DNA of 64,000 nt, from the NCBI GenBank assembly GCA_900543585.1, contig UQRP01000007.1:9762-73761 (forward strand). The letters are read 5' to 3'. Below are positions 24,478 to 33,355 of this stretch, in pieces; within the stretch, counting starts at the first letter, position 1, and the number at the start of each line of letters is the position of its first letter. The position numbers and the translations under genes were made by a program. The stretch is from an uncultured Prevotella sp. GTDB taxonomy: Bacteria > Bacteroidota > Bacteroidia > Bacteroidales > Bacteroidaceae. The notes beneath the pieces were generated by a model that saw only the letters and a program-made list of their open reading frames with translations, had not been told where the DNA came from and ran no database searches.

Positions 24478-25230
24478 ATGGAAATTCTCATTATTCCTGA
24501 CCTTCACGGCCGTTCTTTCTGGGAGAAGCCTTATGCGGACCTGAAAGCGCGTAAGCGCGAGTTTGATCAGATCATCTTCATGGGCGATTACTTTGACCCT
24601 TACGCCCGGGAGGGCATCGACGAGTGCCAGGCCATCATCAACTGGGAGCGGTTCTATGATACGCTGATGAGCACCTATCTCTCCTGTTTCCCCGTCTTTC
24701 TTATCGGCAACCACGACGCGCACTATATCAGTGATGTCTTCGCGCGTCTGGCTGCTTCAGGCAGAAAATCCGAGTCTCATTTCAACACCATTAAGGGCAT
24801 CTTCACCGACCGCCACCGCATGTTTCGGCTGGCCTATGAGACGAGTGTGGGCGGCCGAAAGGTGCTCTTCACGCATGCCGGTGTGAACCGTCAGTGGGTG
24901 GAGCGTCACCGGGAGCTCATCGGTGAGGTGAATGCTGACAACCTGAACGAGCTGACAAAGAGCGACGAGGGTTGGAAGGCCTTAGCTGACGTTGGCGAAG
25001 CGCGCGGTGGCTGGGTCGAGACGGGCGGACCACTGTGGGCCGATGTCCACGAACACTATGATGCTGATGGTAAGCCTTATGCCATCGACGGCTATGACTA
25101 TGAGATTTTCGCGCATAGCCAGCAGGAAGCCGACCCCATCATCAACGACAAGTTCGCCATGCTCGACGTGCGCCGTCCCTTTGTTCTCGACGACCACTGT
25201 GTCATCCACGAATACGATGAGGGAGAATAG
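24478..25230 (+). CDS. Calcineurin-like metallophosphoesterase
   Basis: 250 aa with the full set of dinuclear-metal motifs: Asp8-x-His10 (PDLHG), Gly36-Asp37 (GDYFD), Gly77-Asn-His-Asp80 (GNHDAHY), FTHAG near residue 125, and a final His in YEIFAHSQQ. It resembles phage-type and PrpE/ApaH-like serine/threonine phosphatases or nucleotide hydrolases; the substrate cannot be told. It stands alone, with its own promoter box and a convergent gene downstream. Confidence 0.88.
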   Translation: MEILIIPDLHGRSFWEKPYADLKARKREFDQIIFMGDYFDPYAREGIDECQAIINWERFYDTLMSTYLSCFPVFLIGNHDAHYISDVFARLAASGRKSESHFNTIKGIFTDRHRMFRLAYETSVGGRKVLFTHAGVNRQWVERHRELIGEVNADNLNELTKSDEGWKALADVGEARGGWVETGGPLWADVHEHYDADGKPYAIDGYDYEIFAHSQQEADPIINDKFAMLDVRRPFVLDDHCVIHEYDEGE

Positions 25231-25254
25231 GACGGCAGCACACGTTGTCCTTCG

Positions 25255-26991
25255 TCAGAGGGCTACTTCCTCCATTCTCATCAGGTCGTAGCCCTTTATT
25301 TGTACGACGATGCTGTGCAGCTGCGTGCCGTGGAGCATGCTCTGCAACTTCCTGTCGGCAGCGTAGGTCTTGATCTGCTCCAAGGCCTCGCTCCACTGTT
25401 TGTCAGCCTCGGATTCGGTGGCGTCGGCCTTGAGGTACTTCAGTTCAAGGATGTAGCTATGCTTGACCATCGGGTAGACGGTGTAGTTGGGCAGCAGGAA
25501 GAAGTCGCAGAAGCCATGGTTGAACTCCATCTTCGGTGCGACGAGGTAGTAGTTGGTCAGCGTGAGGTAGGCGTTCATAAAGCCTTGCAGGTTGCGTTCT
25601 CCCTCGATGAGCTGGCGCACGGTCGTGGTGTCGTGGTAAGCCTGGCAGATGAAGGAAACAAGCGGCTTCCAGTCGCCGTGAAGGGCCGCCTCGTCGAAGG
25701 CATCATCAAGGTCGGAGATGTCAATGGAGTGGATGGAGCTGTATTCGTCGAGCATGTACTGGTAGTATTGCAGCCGGACGTTGTTGTTGGGGATGATGAG
25801 TTTGAGGCGGTCGCCCACTACGCCGCCGATGGTCAGCATGCCGTAGTAGTAGAGCAGGCTGACGAAGTTGCCGAACTCCATCATCCGCTCGGCAGGGAAG
25901 TGTGAGACCAAACGCGCCTTCATGAAGCCTTTCTCGGCAATGCTGTGAATGATCTCCGTGCGCTTGCCCTCGGTCTTGTCAATCCTTATCAACCGTTTCA
26001 GCTTACCATAGTCGGTCATGGTGTTGGGATCGACCATGTCCTTGGGCTTGCTGCCCGTGTCAACGAGGGAGGATAGGTAGTAGCATACCATGTCACAGTT
26101 GAACATGCTGGGCTCGCGGCCGAAGCTGTCCTCAGCGAAGCAGTAGTTGTCATACCAAGGTTTAATGTCGTCGATGATGCTGTCTTCGGGCATCTCTGGC
26201 TTGATAGCCCCCACTTTCTTGTAGTAGCGAACCATCTCCCTCACATCCTCCTCTGAGAAGCCGAGCATCTGGTTGAAGCGCTGGTCTATCGACATGTTCA
26301 GCGCGATATTGTAGCCGCTGGTGAGGTCGTCAAGCGTTATGGGCGAGACGCCGAGCATGATGATGCGGTCGAACATGGGCTTGAAAAGCTTGAATACGTC
26401 ACGGTAGAAGCCCGTGCCATGGGTGAGGTCGTGATAGGCCTGTTGTCCCTTGACATTAAGCACATTGTTGGTGAAGTTGTCATACTCGTCGACGATAAGG
26501 TAAAGCGGGCATCCCACCAAGTGTGCGATGTTATTGAGGCGATTGAGCATGTCCATACCGTTCTTGCCACGCAGCACTTCTTCTGACAAGTCTTGTGGAT
26601 AGAAAGACGCGTACTTCTTGATAAAGGTCACGCAGCAATTGGTCAGGTAGTCGCTGAAATTCGCCCGCAGATTCTCCACGTCGCTGCCCACCTGCGAGAA
26701 GTCGAGGTGCAGCATCTGGTATCTGTTACGGTATTCCGTGGGGTGGTCGGCCACATAGAGACCATGGAACAACTTTTCGAAGTTGTTTTTCTCATTGATG
26801 TCGTAGTAGGCCTCGAGCATGTTGAGAAAGAGACTCTTGCCGAAACGGCGCGGACGGACAAGGAACAAGAAGTGCCCTGCCAGCTCCATTCTTTCAAAAA
26901 ACATGGTCTTGTCAACCAGATAAAGTCCCTCTTCCCTCACCTGCTTGAAGCTGGAGATGCCGTAGGGAATGCGCTTGAAGTTGTTGCTCAT
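25255..26991 (-). CDS. AAA-ATPase-like / PD-(D/E)XK nuclease-fold protein
   Basis: A second member of the family seen at 10925-12541. I start it at the ATG at 26991 (MSNNFKRIPYGISSFKQVREEGLYLVDKT), giving 578 aa. An upstream TTG at 27018 lies inside the promoter box and is unlikely. Walker A-like VRPRRFGKSLF is near residues 44-54, Walker B-like LYLIVDEYDNFTNN near 180. The C-terminal nuclease-like domain shows DFFLLP...YILELKYLK. It differs clearly from the other copy, so it is a separate lineage and not a recent duplicate. Function unknown. Confidence 0.85.
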   Translation of the reverse strand: MSNNFKRIPYGISSFKQVREEGLYLVDKTMFFERMELAGHFLFLVRPRRFGKSLFLNMLEAYYDINEKNNFEKLFHGLYVADHPTEYRNRYQMLHLDFSQVGSDVENLRANFSDYLTNCCVTFIKKYASFYPQDLSEEVLRGKNGMDMLNRLNNIAHLVGCPLYLIVDEYDNFTNNVLNVKGQQAYHDLTHGTGFYRDVFKLFKPMFDRIIMLGVSPITLDDLTSGYNIALNMSIDQRFNQMLGFSEEDVREMVRYYKKVGAIKPEMPEDSIIDDIKPWYDNYCFAEDSFGREPSMFNCDMVCYYLSSLVDTGSKPKDMVDPNTMTDYGKLKRLIRIDKTEGKRTEIIHSIAEKGFMKARLVSHFPAERMMEFGNFVSLLYYYGMLTIGGVVGDRLKLIIPNNNVRLQYYQYMLDEYSSIHSIDISDLDDAFDEAALHGDWKPLVSFICQAYHDTTTVRQLIEGERNLQGFMNAYLTLTNYYLVAPKMEFNHGFCDFFLLPNYTVYPMVKHSYILELKYLKADATESEADKQWSEALEQIKTYAADRKLQSMLHGTQLHSIVVQIKGYDLMRMEEVAL

Positions 26992-27015
26992 AGTGGATAT
27001 AGCTTTTCTCACGTG

Positions 27016-27023
27016 CAAATATA
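27016..27023 (-). promoter_or_regulatory. Promoter -7 box for the 25255-26991 gene
   Basis: On the minus strand the bases read TATATTTG, matching TAnnTTTG, 24 nt before the ATG at 26991. This supports the ATG and argues against the TTG at 27018. Confidence 0.55.
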
Positions 27024-27199
27024 ATGCTTTCTTTTCAGACCAACAAGCGTTGCGGGCGGAAAAACTGAAGGTTGTATCATGATACTGGCCTTACAGCTCT
27101 TTCGCTTTTTCTGATGCACCGGATATTAAATCCAATCATGCAGCCGTTGTAGGCAATGGACGCAGCATATCTGATGGCATCTGCCGAATTTCATGCTCA

Positions 27200-27805
27200 T
27201 CAGATGTCTGCTTTGAAATACAGCGGCTGATGGCGTGAGCCCTCCTTCGTCAGTTTGCCGCTCTCGACAAAGTGGTCGAGCCACAGCTTTGCCTTGTAGT
27301 AGCTCAGTCCGAACTCGGAGCACATCTTGTGGCGGGTTATGAAGCGGTAGTGGGAGAGATATTCCTCTACCTTTGACCATAGCTCGTCTTCCGTGTATTG
27401 TGTGGAGAGCGTGGTATGATCGGCCTTTGTAAAGCGCACTCCCTTCTGCACCTCTTTCAAGAACTTCTTCTCGGGCTTGAAGTTGATATTCTTCAAATAG
27501 ACGTCCTTTCCCGTTATCTTCCCGTCAGGTTTCAAAGCCGGTGGCGTGTTGCCCACCGACAGAGACAGATAGCCAATCTCGGGCAGATAGAAACGACTGC
27601 CGTTGGACAGTTCGCGGATGGCAATATGACAAATCTCCGACATCACAGCTTTCACATCGGAAGGCGTAACGGTGCAGGTCTCCTGTATTTCCTTTGCAAG
27701 GTCGTCCGTAGACATGGCGGGATGATTGTGCAGTCGTATGAACATACGCTTCTCTCCAGTGCCTTGCGAGTTCTCAATGTTGTGTACTTCGTACTTTATT
27801 CCCAT
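27200..27805 (-). CDS. HU-like DNA-binding protein with C-terminal helical domain
   Basis: 201 aa. Residues 1 to about 120 resemble the HU-related family of Bacteroidetes (MGIKYEVHNIENSQGTGEKRMFIRLHNHPAMSTDDLAKEI...LPEIGYLSLSVGNTP...VYLKNINFKPEKKFLKEV). The last 70 residues (EDELWSKVEEYLSHYRFITRHKMCSEFGLSYYKAKLWLDHFV) look like an added helix-turn-helix. Such proteins bind DNA and are common near accessory genes. Its start faces the 22-bp array at 27946-28033. Confidence 0.75.
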   Translation of the reverse strand: MGIKYEVHNIENSQGTGEKRMFIRLHNHPAMSTDDLAKEIQETCTVTPSDVKAVMSEICHIAIRELSNGSRFYLPEIGYLSLSVGNTPPALKPDGKITGKDVYLKNINFKPEKKFLKEVQKGVRFTKADHTTLSTQYTEDELWSKVEEYLSHYRFITRHKMCSEFGLSYYKAKLWLDHFVESGKLTKEGSRHQPLYFKADI

Positions 27806-27945
27806 ATCTGTTTTATAGTTGTGAGTTTATTGTTTAGAGTTAGCATTCATATAGCAGTACTGGCACGGCGTTTCCGTGCCAGTGCAAAGTTATGAAATAA
27901 TCCCGAAATACCCAAATATTTACCTCAAACTGACTGGCATGACAT

Positions 27946-28033
27946 CTTGCGACGGTCGTCGCACGATCTTACGACGGTCGTCGCACGATCTTGTGACGGT
28001 CGTCACACGATCTTGTGACGGTCGTCACACGAT
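27946..28033 (+). repeat. Four tandem 22-bp units, each with a hairpin dyad
   Basis: Four head-to-tail 22-bp units start at 27946, 27968, 27990 and 28012. Each has a 7-bp dyad around GT: TGCGACG-GT-CGTCGCA in unit 1 and TGTGACG-GT-CGTCACA in units 3 and 4. The C-G to T-A change is compensated on both sides. Unit 2 has one mismatch. The array lies 140 nt upstream of the HU-like gene start and 130 nt upstream of a promoter box for the GLPGLI gene. Confidence 0.9.
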
Positions 28034-28160
28034 ATCATGAAGCCCGTCTTGTCGGCACCAAGACATGCTAAGCTCGGTCAAAGCTCCAGAAAAATAGTCC
28101 AGGGCAGGCTTCCGCTTGAAAAAAATCTCCGAATGGAGTCTGTTTTTCACTTTCTATTTG

Positions 28161-28168
28161 TAATTTTG
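28161..28168 (+). promoter_or_regulatory. Promoter -7 box for GLPGLI/TonB-like pair
   Basis: TAATTTTG matches TAnnTTTG, about 145 nt before the ATG at 28314. No TTTG at the ideal -33 distance, but a T-rich stretch (28142-28147) lies there. Confidence 0.45.
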
Positions 28169-28313
28169 CCATGTCGTGTTGAAGAATTGCTAATTTGTTT
28201 TTGCACCACTAAGTTAAGTGATTTTTTGACATGGCCAAATCCCGAGTAGCTTTTGTTTCTCAGGACGTTATAAAATGACAAAGACTATTGTGGTGCGGAT
28301 GTTAGGATGTACT

Positions 28314-29075
28314 ATGACCCATACTAAGATAATAGTATTGATATTGATCCTTTTCCCAATGGCCTTGATGGCACAACAGACGCATGTACTGGAGCCAAGC
28401 ATCATGGAAGTGGCTTACCATGAAATATCCGGCAAAAACAATGATGACTATGCGTTGCGCGTGGGAAAATCAATGAGCCAATATTTCAGTTATCATAAAC
28501 TGCGCGATGACTCATTAAGCAGCAATGCACAGACATCCATGATCATTCTTCAGGAAATGCTTGATGAGGCAAACAATAGAAATGATGCCTCCAAGCAAAG
28601 GGCGAGTGGTCCGGACCACGGCGACTATTTCTATAGGAACCAAGCCAGCAACACCTTTGACACATATACCAGTTTTATGGGACAAGGGTATAAGATGACA
28701 GAATCTATGCCCGTACAGGATTGGAACATCGTCACTGACAGCACACGCCAGATTCTGGGCTATCCTTGCTGCATGGCGACGACAACATTCCGAGGCAGGA
28801 AATGGATGGTCTACTTTACAGAGGATATTCCCGTGCCGTTAGGACCTTGGAAGCTGGGTGGTCTGCCAGGATTAATATTGTTTGCTGAAGCCAAAGGATT
28901 CATCACGATTGAAGCTTCCAGCATTAAGAACAAGAGCTTATCGCCGGTCACCTTCTATAACTTCCTGAACAAAAAATTCGAAACCATTCAGCGAGATGCT
29001 TATCTCAAGGAAAAAAGTAATCCGAAGGCATATCCCAAGAATACGATTGTAATCCCCCAAATGGAACTGCAATGA
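28314..29075 (+). CDS. GLPGLI family exported protein
   Basis: Starting at the ATG at 28314 (MTHTKIIVLILILFPMALMAQ) it is 253 aa with a clear signal peptide cleaved near residue 21. An in-frame ATG at 28275 would add 13 residues before the signal. The family signature PWKLGGLPGLILFA is near residues 180-195, and CCMATTTFRGRKWMVYFTEDIPVPLGPW precedes it. GLPGLI proteins (PF09697 type) are secreted proteins of unknown role, usually paired with a TonB-receptor-like protein, as here. The stop overlaps the next start by 4 nt. Confidence 0.88.
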   Translation: MTHTKIIVLILILFPMALMAQQTHVLEPSIMEVAYHEISGKNNDDYALRVGKSMSQYFSYHKLRDDSLSSNAQTSMIILQEMLDEANNRNDASKQRASGPDHGDYFYRNQASNTFDTYTSFMGQGYKMTESMPVQDWNIVTDSTRQILGYPCCMATTTFRGRKWMVYFTEDIPVPLGPWKLGGLPGLILFAEAKGFITIEASSIKNKSLSPVTFYNFLNKKFETIQRDAYLKEKSNPKAYPKNTIVIPQMELQ

Positions 29076-31642
29076 AGGCATTGAAGATTATCTGCTTGCT
29101 CATCTTTCTGTCTGCCTTGTCTGTCTCTGCCCAGACTGTTGTCACCGGACACGTAGTTGATGATGACGGAGAACCTTTGCCTTCTGTCTTTATCAAGCGA
29201 TATACGCAGGGGCATAAGTTGGGAGGATACACCAACAGCAGCAGCGACGGATCATTCCACATCAAAGCTGAAGCCGGTGATTCGTTGATGTTCAGTATGC
29301 TTGGCTTCAAAGCCCAACGCATTGCCATCAGTGGCAACATGAAGCCGCTGACCATCAGAATGAGCGACGGCGCAATAGAGCTGCGAGAGGTGAAGGTAAA
29401 ATCGGACAAGGTACACGAGCATGGCGACACCATATCTTATATTGTCGGTGCTTATGCCAACAGCAATGACCGAAGCATCGGGGACGTGATTGCGAAGATG
29501 CCCGGCTTTGATGTGGACAAGAGTACTGGCAAAATCTCTTATGAGGGCAAGCCGATCAGCAAGTTCTATATCGAAGGACTTGACATGCTTGGCGGCAAAT
29601 ACGGCACGGCTACCAACACGCTGCCACAGGGCGAGGTGGGCTCCGTGGAGGTCATGCGCAATCATCAGCCCATCCGTGTGCTTGAAGACTTCACGTTTAC
29701 CGACGATGCCGCTGTGAACATCAAGATGAAAAACAGTGCCAAGACCCATTGGGTGACATCGTGGAAAGCAGGCGGAGGATATGGAAGTGCTCACGATGGC
29801 TATGACAAGGGCAGATGGCTCTTCGAGGGATTCGGTCTGCGATTGAAATCTGACTTCCAGACGATGCTCACCTACAAGACCAACAATACTGGCACGGATG
29901 TCAGCCGCGAGTCGACCAATCTCTTCAGCCTTGACGATTTTTTTTGCGAACAGCCAAAGAATTTCATTCAGCTTTCCGCCCCCTCGGCCTCGAGTCTTTC
30001 CCGTGAGCGTAGTCTGATGAACCGCAGCCATGCCTTCACGGCTAATGCCATGAAACGCATCAACGAGAATTCGCAGGTTAACTTCCAGCTCGTCTACAAT
30101 ATCGGGCGGGACAAGGCGTGGGGAGACCGACGGACGGAGTATATCCTGACGAATGGCAACCGCGTCATCAATAACGCACAGGCATGGCGGTCAAACACGA
30201 ATGACCTCTATGCCCTGCTGAAATATGAGCACAACTCCGCAAAAAGCTATCTCCACAACTCGCTCTCGGGCAATATGACCTGGCTGTCGCAGCACCTCAA
30301 CGAGACCGGTACGTATTCACATGCCCAACATGCGCTTCTGCCGGTGTTTGATTTTCGCGACAATCTCTATGTTATCCGCCGCTATGGCAACACGCTCATC
30401 TCGTTCTATTCCAACAACATTGTCCAGCAGCGCCCTCAGCATCTGTTTGTTGACTCTACCCTGCAGCAGGACTTGTCGCAACGGTTCTATTCCACCGACA
30501 CCTACGCCTCCGGCGGTTGGAAATTGGGCAGGTTCAGCTTGAGCATGAAGTTGGGCGTGAAGGGATTGTTACGCTATCTCACAGCCAACGCCTATGGGTT
30601 GCCTGACTCTATTGGCCCGACAGGCGGCAAGAGTCACTTCGGCTATGCCAAGCTGTATGCCAGTCCACAAATAGAGTACAACACCAAGGATTTCAAGTTT
30701 TCCCTTGCCGTGCCGTTAGAGAGCTCGTATTACAAATACAGTGGGGATAACGGCAGAAACCGTTTTGATGTCTCGCCGTCGTTGCATGTGCGTTGGGACG
30801 CCACCTCGCGGCTGAGGATGAGTCTCAGCGGCAGTTACTGCGTTGAACCGCTGGACTTCAACCGTTTCTATGGCTCGCTGATTATGCAGGACTATCTCTA
30901 TCTCAATCAGGGCTATACAGGATATGACGTGGCCGCCAGCAAGACTGTAGCCTACACGCTGTCTTACCGCAACAGCCTGCAGGGCACACACCTCATGGCA
31001 CGCCTCTCCCGCTCGTTTGATACTACGCCGTACACGCTGTCGCGCGAGTTCGCCGGTGACTATATCATCATCGGAACCACCCCCGTCAAGACCAACAGTA
31101 ACAGTTGGAACACAACGCTGATGTACCAACAGGGGCTGCCGTTCCTCAACGGAAAGTTCTCCTTGCGCGGGCTCTACAACCACACCGACTCGAAGATGTA
31201 CCAGGATGGTCTTGTCTCTCCGGCAAAATACAATGTGGTTAGCACTGGTGCCTCACTGTACCTTTCCCCATATACAGATATGTCCATCGACTATTCCCTG
31301 CAATATGCCTACGACGACATGCGCCCTGAGAACGGCGACAAGACATCGTTCAACAGCTGGCAGCACACAGCGAAAGTCATTGTGCCCGCCGGCAAGCTGC
31401 GTTTCACCCTCAAAGGCGAGTATGACCACAACCAGTTGATGCCGTCGAAATACAAGGACATCTTCTTTACCGATGCCATCGTCGGACTCACGACCCGACA
31501 TATCGATTATGAACTGGGACTGAACAATCTGTTCAACAAGCAGTCGTATAGCCGTTCCACTGTCGCCAATCTCACGGCCCTGCGCTCAGAGACAATGCTT
31601 CGGGGACGGGAATTGTTGCTGACACTTGCGTATAAACCATAA
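29072..31642 (+). CDS. TonB-dependent receptor-like outer-membrane protein
   Basis: 856 aa. Signal peptide (MKALKIICLLIFLSALSVSAQ), then a carboxypeptidase-regulatory-like domain about residues 23-105 (TVVTGHVVDDDGEPLPSVFIKRY), then a plug-like region (GDVIAKMPGFDVDKSTGKISYEGKPISKFYIEGLDMLGG) and a long beta-barrel ending LLLTLAYKP. There is no SusD. It overlaps the GLPGLI gene by 4 nt, a recurrent Bacteroidetes pairing, so the two very likely act together at the cell envelope. The substrate is unknown. Confidence 0.85.
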   Translation: MKALKIICLLIFLSALSVSAQTVVTGHVVDDDGEPLPSVFIKRYTQGHKLGGYTNSSSDGSFHIKAEAGDSLMFSMLGFKAQRIAISGNMKPLTIRMSDGAIELREVKVKSDKVHEHGDTISYIVGAYANSNDRSIGDVIAKMPGFDVDKSTGKISYEGKPISKFYIEGLDMLGGKYGTATNTLPQGEVGSVEVMRNHQPIRVLEDFTFTDDAAVNIKMKNSAKTHWVTSWKAGGGYGSAHDGYDKGRWLFEGFGLRLKSDFQTMLTYKTNNTGTDVSRESTNLFSLDDFFCEQPKNFIQLSAPSASSLSRERSLMNRSHAFTANAMKRINENSQVNFQLVYNIGRDKAWGDRRTEYILTNGNRVINNAQAWRSNTNDLYALLKYEHNSAKSYLHNSLSGNMTWLSQHLNETGTYSHAQHALLPVFDFRDNLYVIRRYGNTLISFYSNNIVQQRPQHLFVDSTLQQDLSQRFYSTDTYASGGWKLGRFSLSMKLGVKGLLRYLTANAYGLPDSIGPTGGKSHFGYAKLYASPQIEYNTKDFKFSLAVPLESSYYKYSGDNGRNRFDVSPSLHVRWDATSRLRMSLSGSYCVEPLDFNRFYGSLIMQDYLYLNQGYTGYDVAASKTVAYTLSYRNSLQGTHLMARLSRSFDTTPYTLSREFAGDYIIIGTTPVKTNSNSWNTTLMYQQGLPFLNGKFSLRGLYNHTDSKMYQDGLVSPAKYNVVSTGASLYLSPYTDMSIDYSLQYAYDDMRPENGDKTSFNSWQHTAKVIVPAGKLRFTLKGEYDHNQLMPSKYKDIFFTDAIVGLTTRHIDYELGLNNLFNKQSYSRSTVANLTALRSETMLRGRELLLTLAYKP

Positions 31643-31720
31643 TTCTTTGATACCAATAAAGACAGAATTTAGGCATCTGAATAGTTACCCCTTGGAGTAA
31701 CAGCGTTAAAACAATGTAAA

Positions 31721-31753
31721 TATCACGCTTGCGTGAGTCACGTTTGCGTGATA
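31721..31753 (+). promoter_or_regulatory. Double palindrome, likely operator
   Basis: Two 14-bp near-identical dyads stand 15 bp apart: TCACGCTTGCGTGA (31723-31736) and TCACGTTTGCGTGA (31738-31751). The outer arms TATCACGC and GCGTGATA also pair. The pair ends 5 bp before the promoter -7 box at 31759, so a bound protein would block it. Confidence 0.65.
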
Positions 31754-31758
31754 TTGTC

Positions 31759-31766
31759 TATATTTG
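31759..31766 (+). promoter_or_regulatory. Promoter -7 box for ATPase gene
   Basis: TATATTTG matches TAnnTTTG and lies 25 nt before the ATG at 31792. Confidence 0.55.
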
Positions 31767-31791
31767 CACAACAACTATAGAGCGCATCCAT

Positions 31792-32922
31792 ATGAAAAAG
31801 CCATTTGTTTACGGAGAGCTGGCAACAAAAGACAATTTTATTGACCGGCAGGAAGACAGAAAGCGATTGAAAACATTCTTGCAGAATGGCATCAACGTCA
31901 TGCTGATTTCCCCACGCCGATGGGGAAAATCATCGCTTGTAAAAGTTGCCATGGAGGAACTGCGCAACGAAGACGAGAATATCCGTATTTGCTTCATCGA
32001 CGCATACAAAATTCATAGTGCCTCTGATTTTTACAATGCCTTTGCTTCCGCTGTCATCAGTGGCGTAGGGAACACTTTGGAGAGGGGTATAGAACTCATC
32101 AAGAAATATATCCCTTCACTAACGCCAAGCATTACATTACAGAACGACCCTCTCAATGCCGTGTCCATCGACCTGAAGTTCAGACCCTTGGAAAGGAGCG
32201 CAGAGGACATTCTGAACCTCCCCGAAACTTTGGCCAAAGCCTACGGCTTCCATGTCATCGTCTGTATAGATGAGTTTCAGCAACTGGCACTGCTGCCAGA
32301 ATGGAAACAGATGGAGGGGCTCATGCGGTCGGTCTGGCAGCAGCAGGAAGACGTGACCTATTGCCTCTATGGCAGCAAACGGCACATGATGGCGGACATC
32401 TTCAACAATGCCAACAATCCCTTCTACCACTTTGGTCAAGTGTTCTATCTCAAGAAGATAGCGAGGGAATATTGGGTGCCTTATATCATCAATACGTTTG
32501 CGGAAACAGGAAAGAGCATCTCTAGAGAGTTTGCCAACAGAATCTGCGACATCACCGAGTGTCACAGTTGGTATGTCCAACAGTTAAGTTTCTTTATCTG
32601 GAGTGGAACCCAGACAGCCGTGACGGAGGAGATATTCCAAGAGCAGACCATCCTGCTCGTTGACACCAATGCCCCTGTCTTTGAGGCAGACGTTGATGGT
32701 CTCACTGTCTCCCAGGTCAACATGCTGATTGCCATCGCCAACGGAGAAAGCCATTTCAATGCACAGGACGTCAACAGAAGATATTCTCTTGGCGCGCCAC
32801 AGACCGTCAGCAGGAATAAGCAGACGCTGACTAAAAAGGACATCATAGAGCGAAACGGAGACGCCTACACCTTCGTCGACCCCATCTTCAAGTTCTGGTT
32901 CGAGAAGAATCATCACGCTTAA
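31792..32922 (+). CDS. AAA/STAND-like ATPase with C-terminal winged-helix domain
   Basis: I choose the ATG at 31792 (MKKPFVYGELATKDNFIDRQEDR); an upstream in-frame start at 31729 lies inside the palindromes and promoter. The product is 376 aa. Walker A-like SPRRWGKSS lies at residues 40-48 and Walker B HVIVCIDEFQQL near 165. A sensor-like CLYGSKRH follows. The C-terminal third (SQVNMLIAIANGE...YSLGAPQTVSRNKQTLTKKDII...FKFWFEK) looks like a winged helix, as in archaeal-type ATPases of PF01637. Function unknown. It may bind its own operator. Confidence 0.8.
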   Translation: MKKPFVYGELATKDNFIDRQEDRKRLKTFLQNGINVMLISPRRWGKSSLVKVAMEELRNEDENIRICFIDAYKIHSASDFYNAFASAVISGVGNTLERGIELIKKYIPSLTPSITLQNDPLNAVSIDLKFRPLERSAEDILNLPETLAKAYGFHVIVCIDEFQQLALLPEWKQMEGLMRSVWQQQEDVTYCLYGSKRHMMADIFNNANNPFYHFGQVFYLKKIAREYWVPYIINTFAETGKSISREFANRICDITECHSWYVQQLSFFIWSGTQTAVTEEIFQEQTILLVDTNAPVFEADVDGLTVSQVNMLIAIANGESHFNAQDVNRRYSLGAPQTVSRNKQTLTKKDIIERNGDAYTFVDPIFKFWFEKNHHA

Positions 32923-33355
32923 CGTACAGCTTTCTGATGATATGCTTAGCGGACTCTATCTTAGAGTTCGCAGGTGCGTGCCATCTTGCAGAAACAGCGT
33001 GACGGGGCTTATCCATACGCTCCGTTGGAAGTTCCCGAAACCAGTTGCGTCGTAATCGGCTCCATAGAAGAGGTTGCTGTAGGTTGGGGTTAAAGCAGCT
33101 TCTTCAAGTCCTCCATATCTGCTGACGATTTAACTTAGGGTTCCACTGCTCATAAAATAATCAGCACATCCTCAATCATGCGAGCGACTTTATCACTATT
33201 TGCACAAAAGCACTTTAAAGGCCCTGATGATACATCGTGGTAACAAAAACGCACACGGGCTTGTCTTTTATAGGCAAATGACCCATGTGCGCTATTATAA
33301 ATGAGAAGTCTGTTTAGGGCTAGATCTCTGGTTCGTCGTTTACTCCTTCTTCACA
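32923..33355. other. Intergenic region downstream of ATPase
   Basis: 433 nt. It holds one possible gene remnant on the minus strand (32956-33130). I see no promoter or strong hairpin in the rest. Confidence 0.6.
32956..33130 (-). pseudogene. Possible C-terminal remnant of an unknown protein
   Basis: The minus strand has an open frame of about 58 codons ending at 32956, with no start codon of its own. It reads GGLEEAALTPTYSNLFYGAD, then DYDATGFGNFQRSVW and ISPVTLFLQDGTHLRTLR. The composition looks protein-like, but I do not recognise the family. It may be the tail of a gene lost by deletion, in keeping with the decayed region to the right. Confidence 0.3.

Larger units (their letters stand above)
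27806..28313. other. Intergenic region with 22-bp array
   Basis: About 500 nt between the divergent HU-like and GLPGLI genes. It holds the four-copy 22-bp array (27946-28033) and one promoter box (28161-28168), given below. A frame at 28037-28249 has no recognisable protein features and I do not call it. Confidence 0.7.

Noticed and set aside
27946..28033. CRISPR array for the 22-bp repeats
   Set aside because: Units are directly adjacent with no spacers, and there are no cas genes in the window.
28037..28249. 70-aa frame after the 22-bp array
   Set aside because: No recognisable protein features, overlaps the promoter box of the GLPGLI gene.
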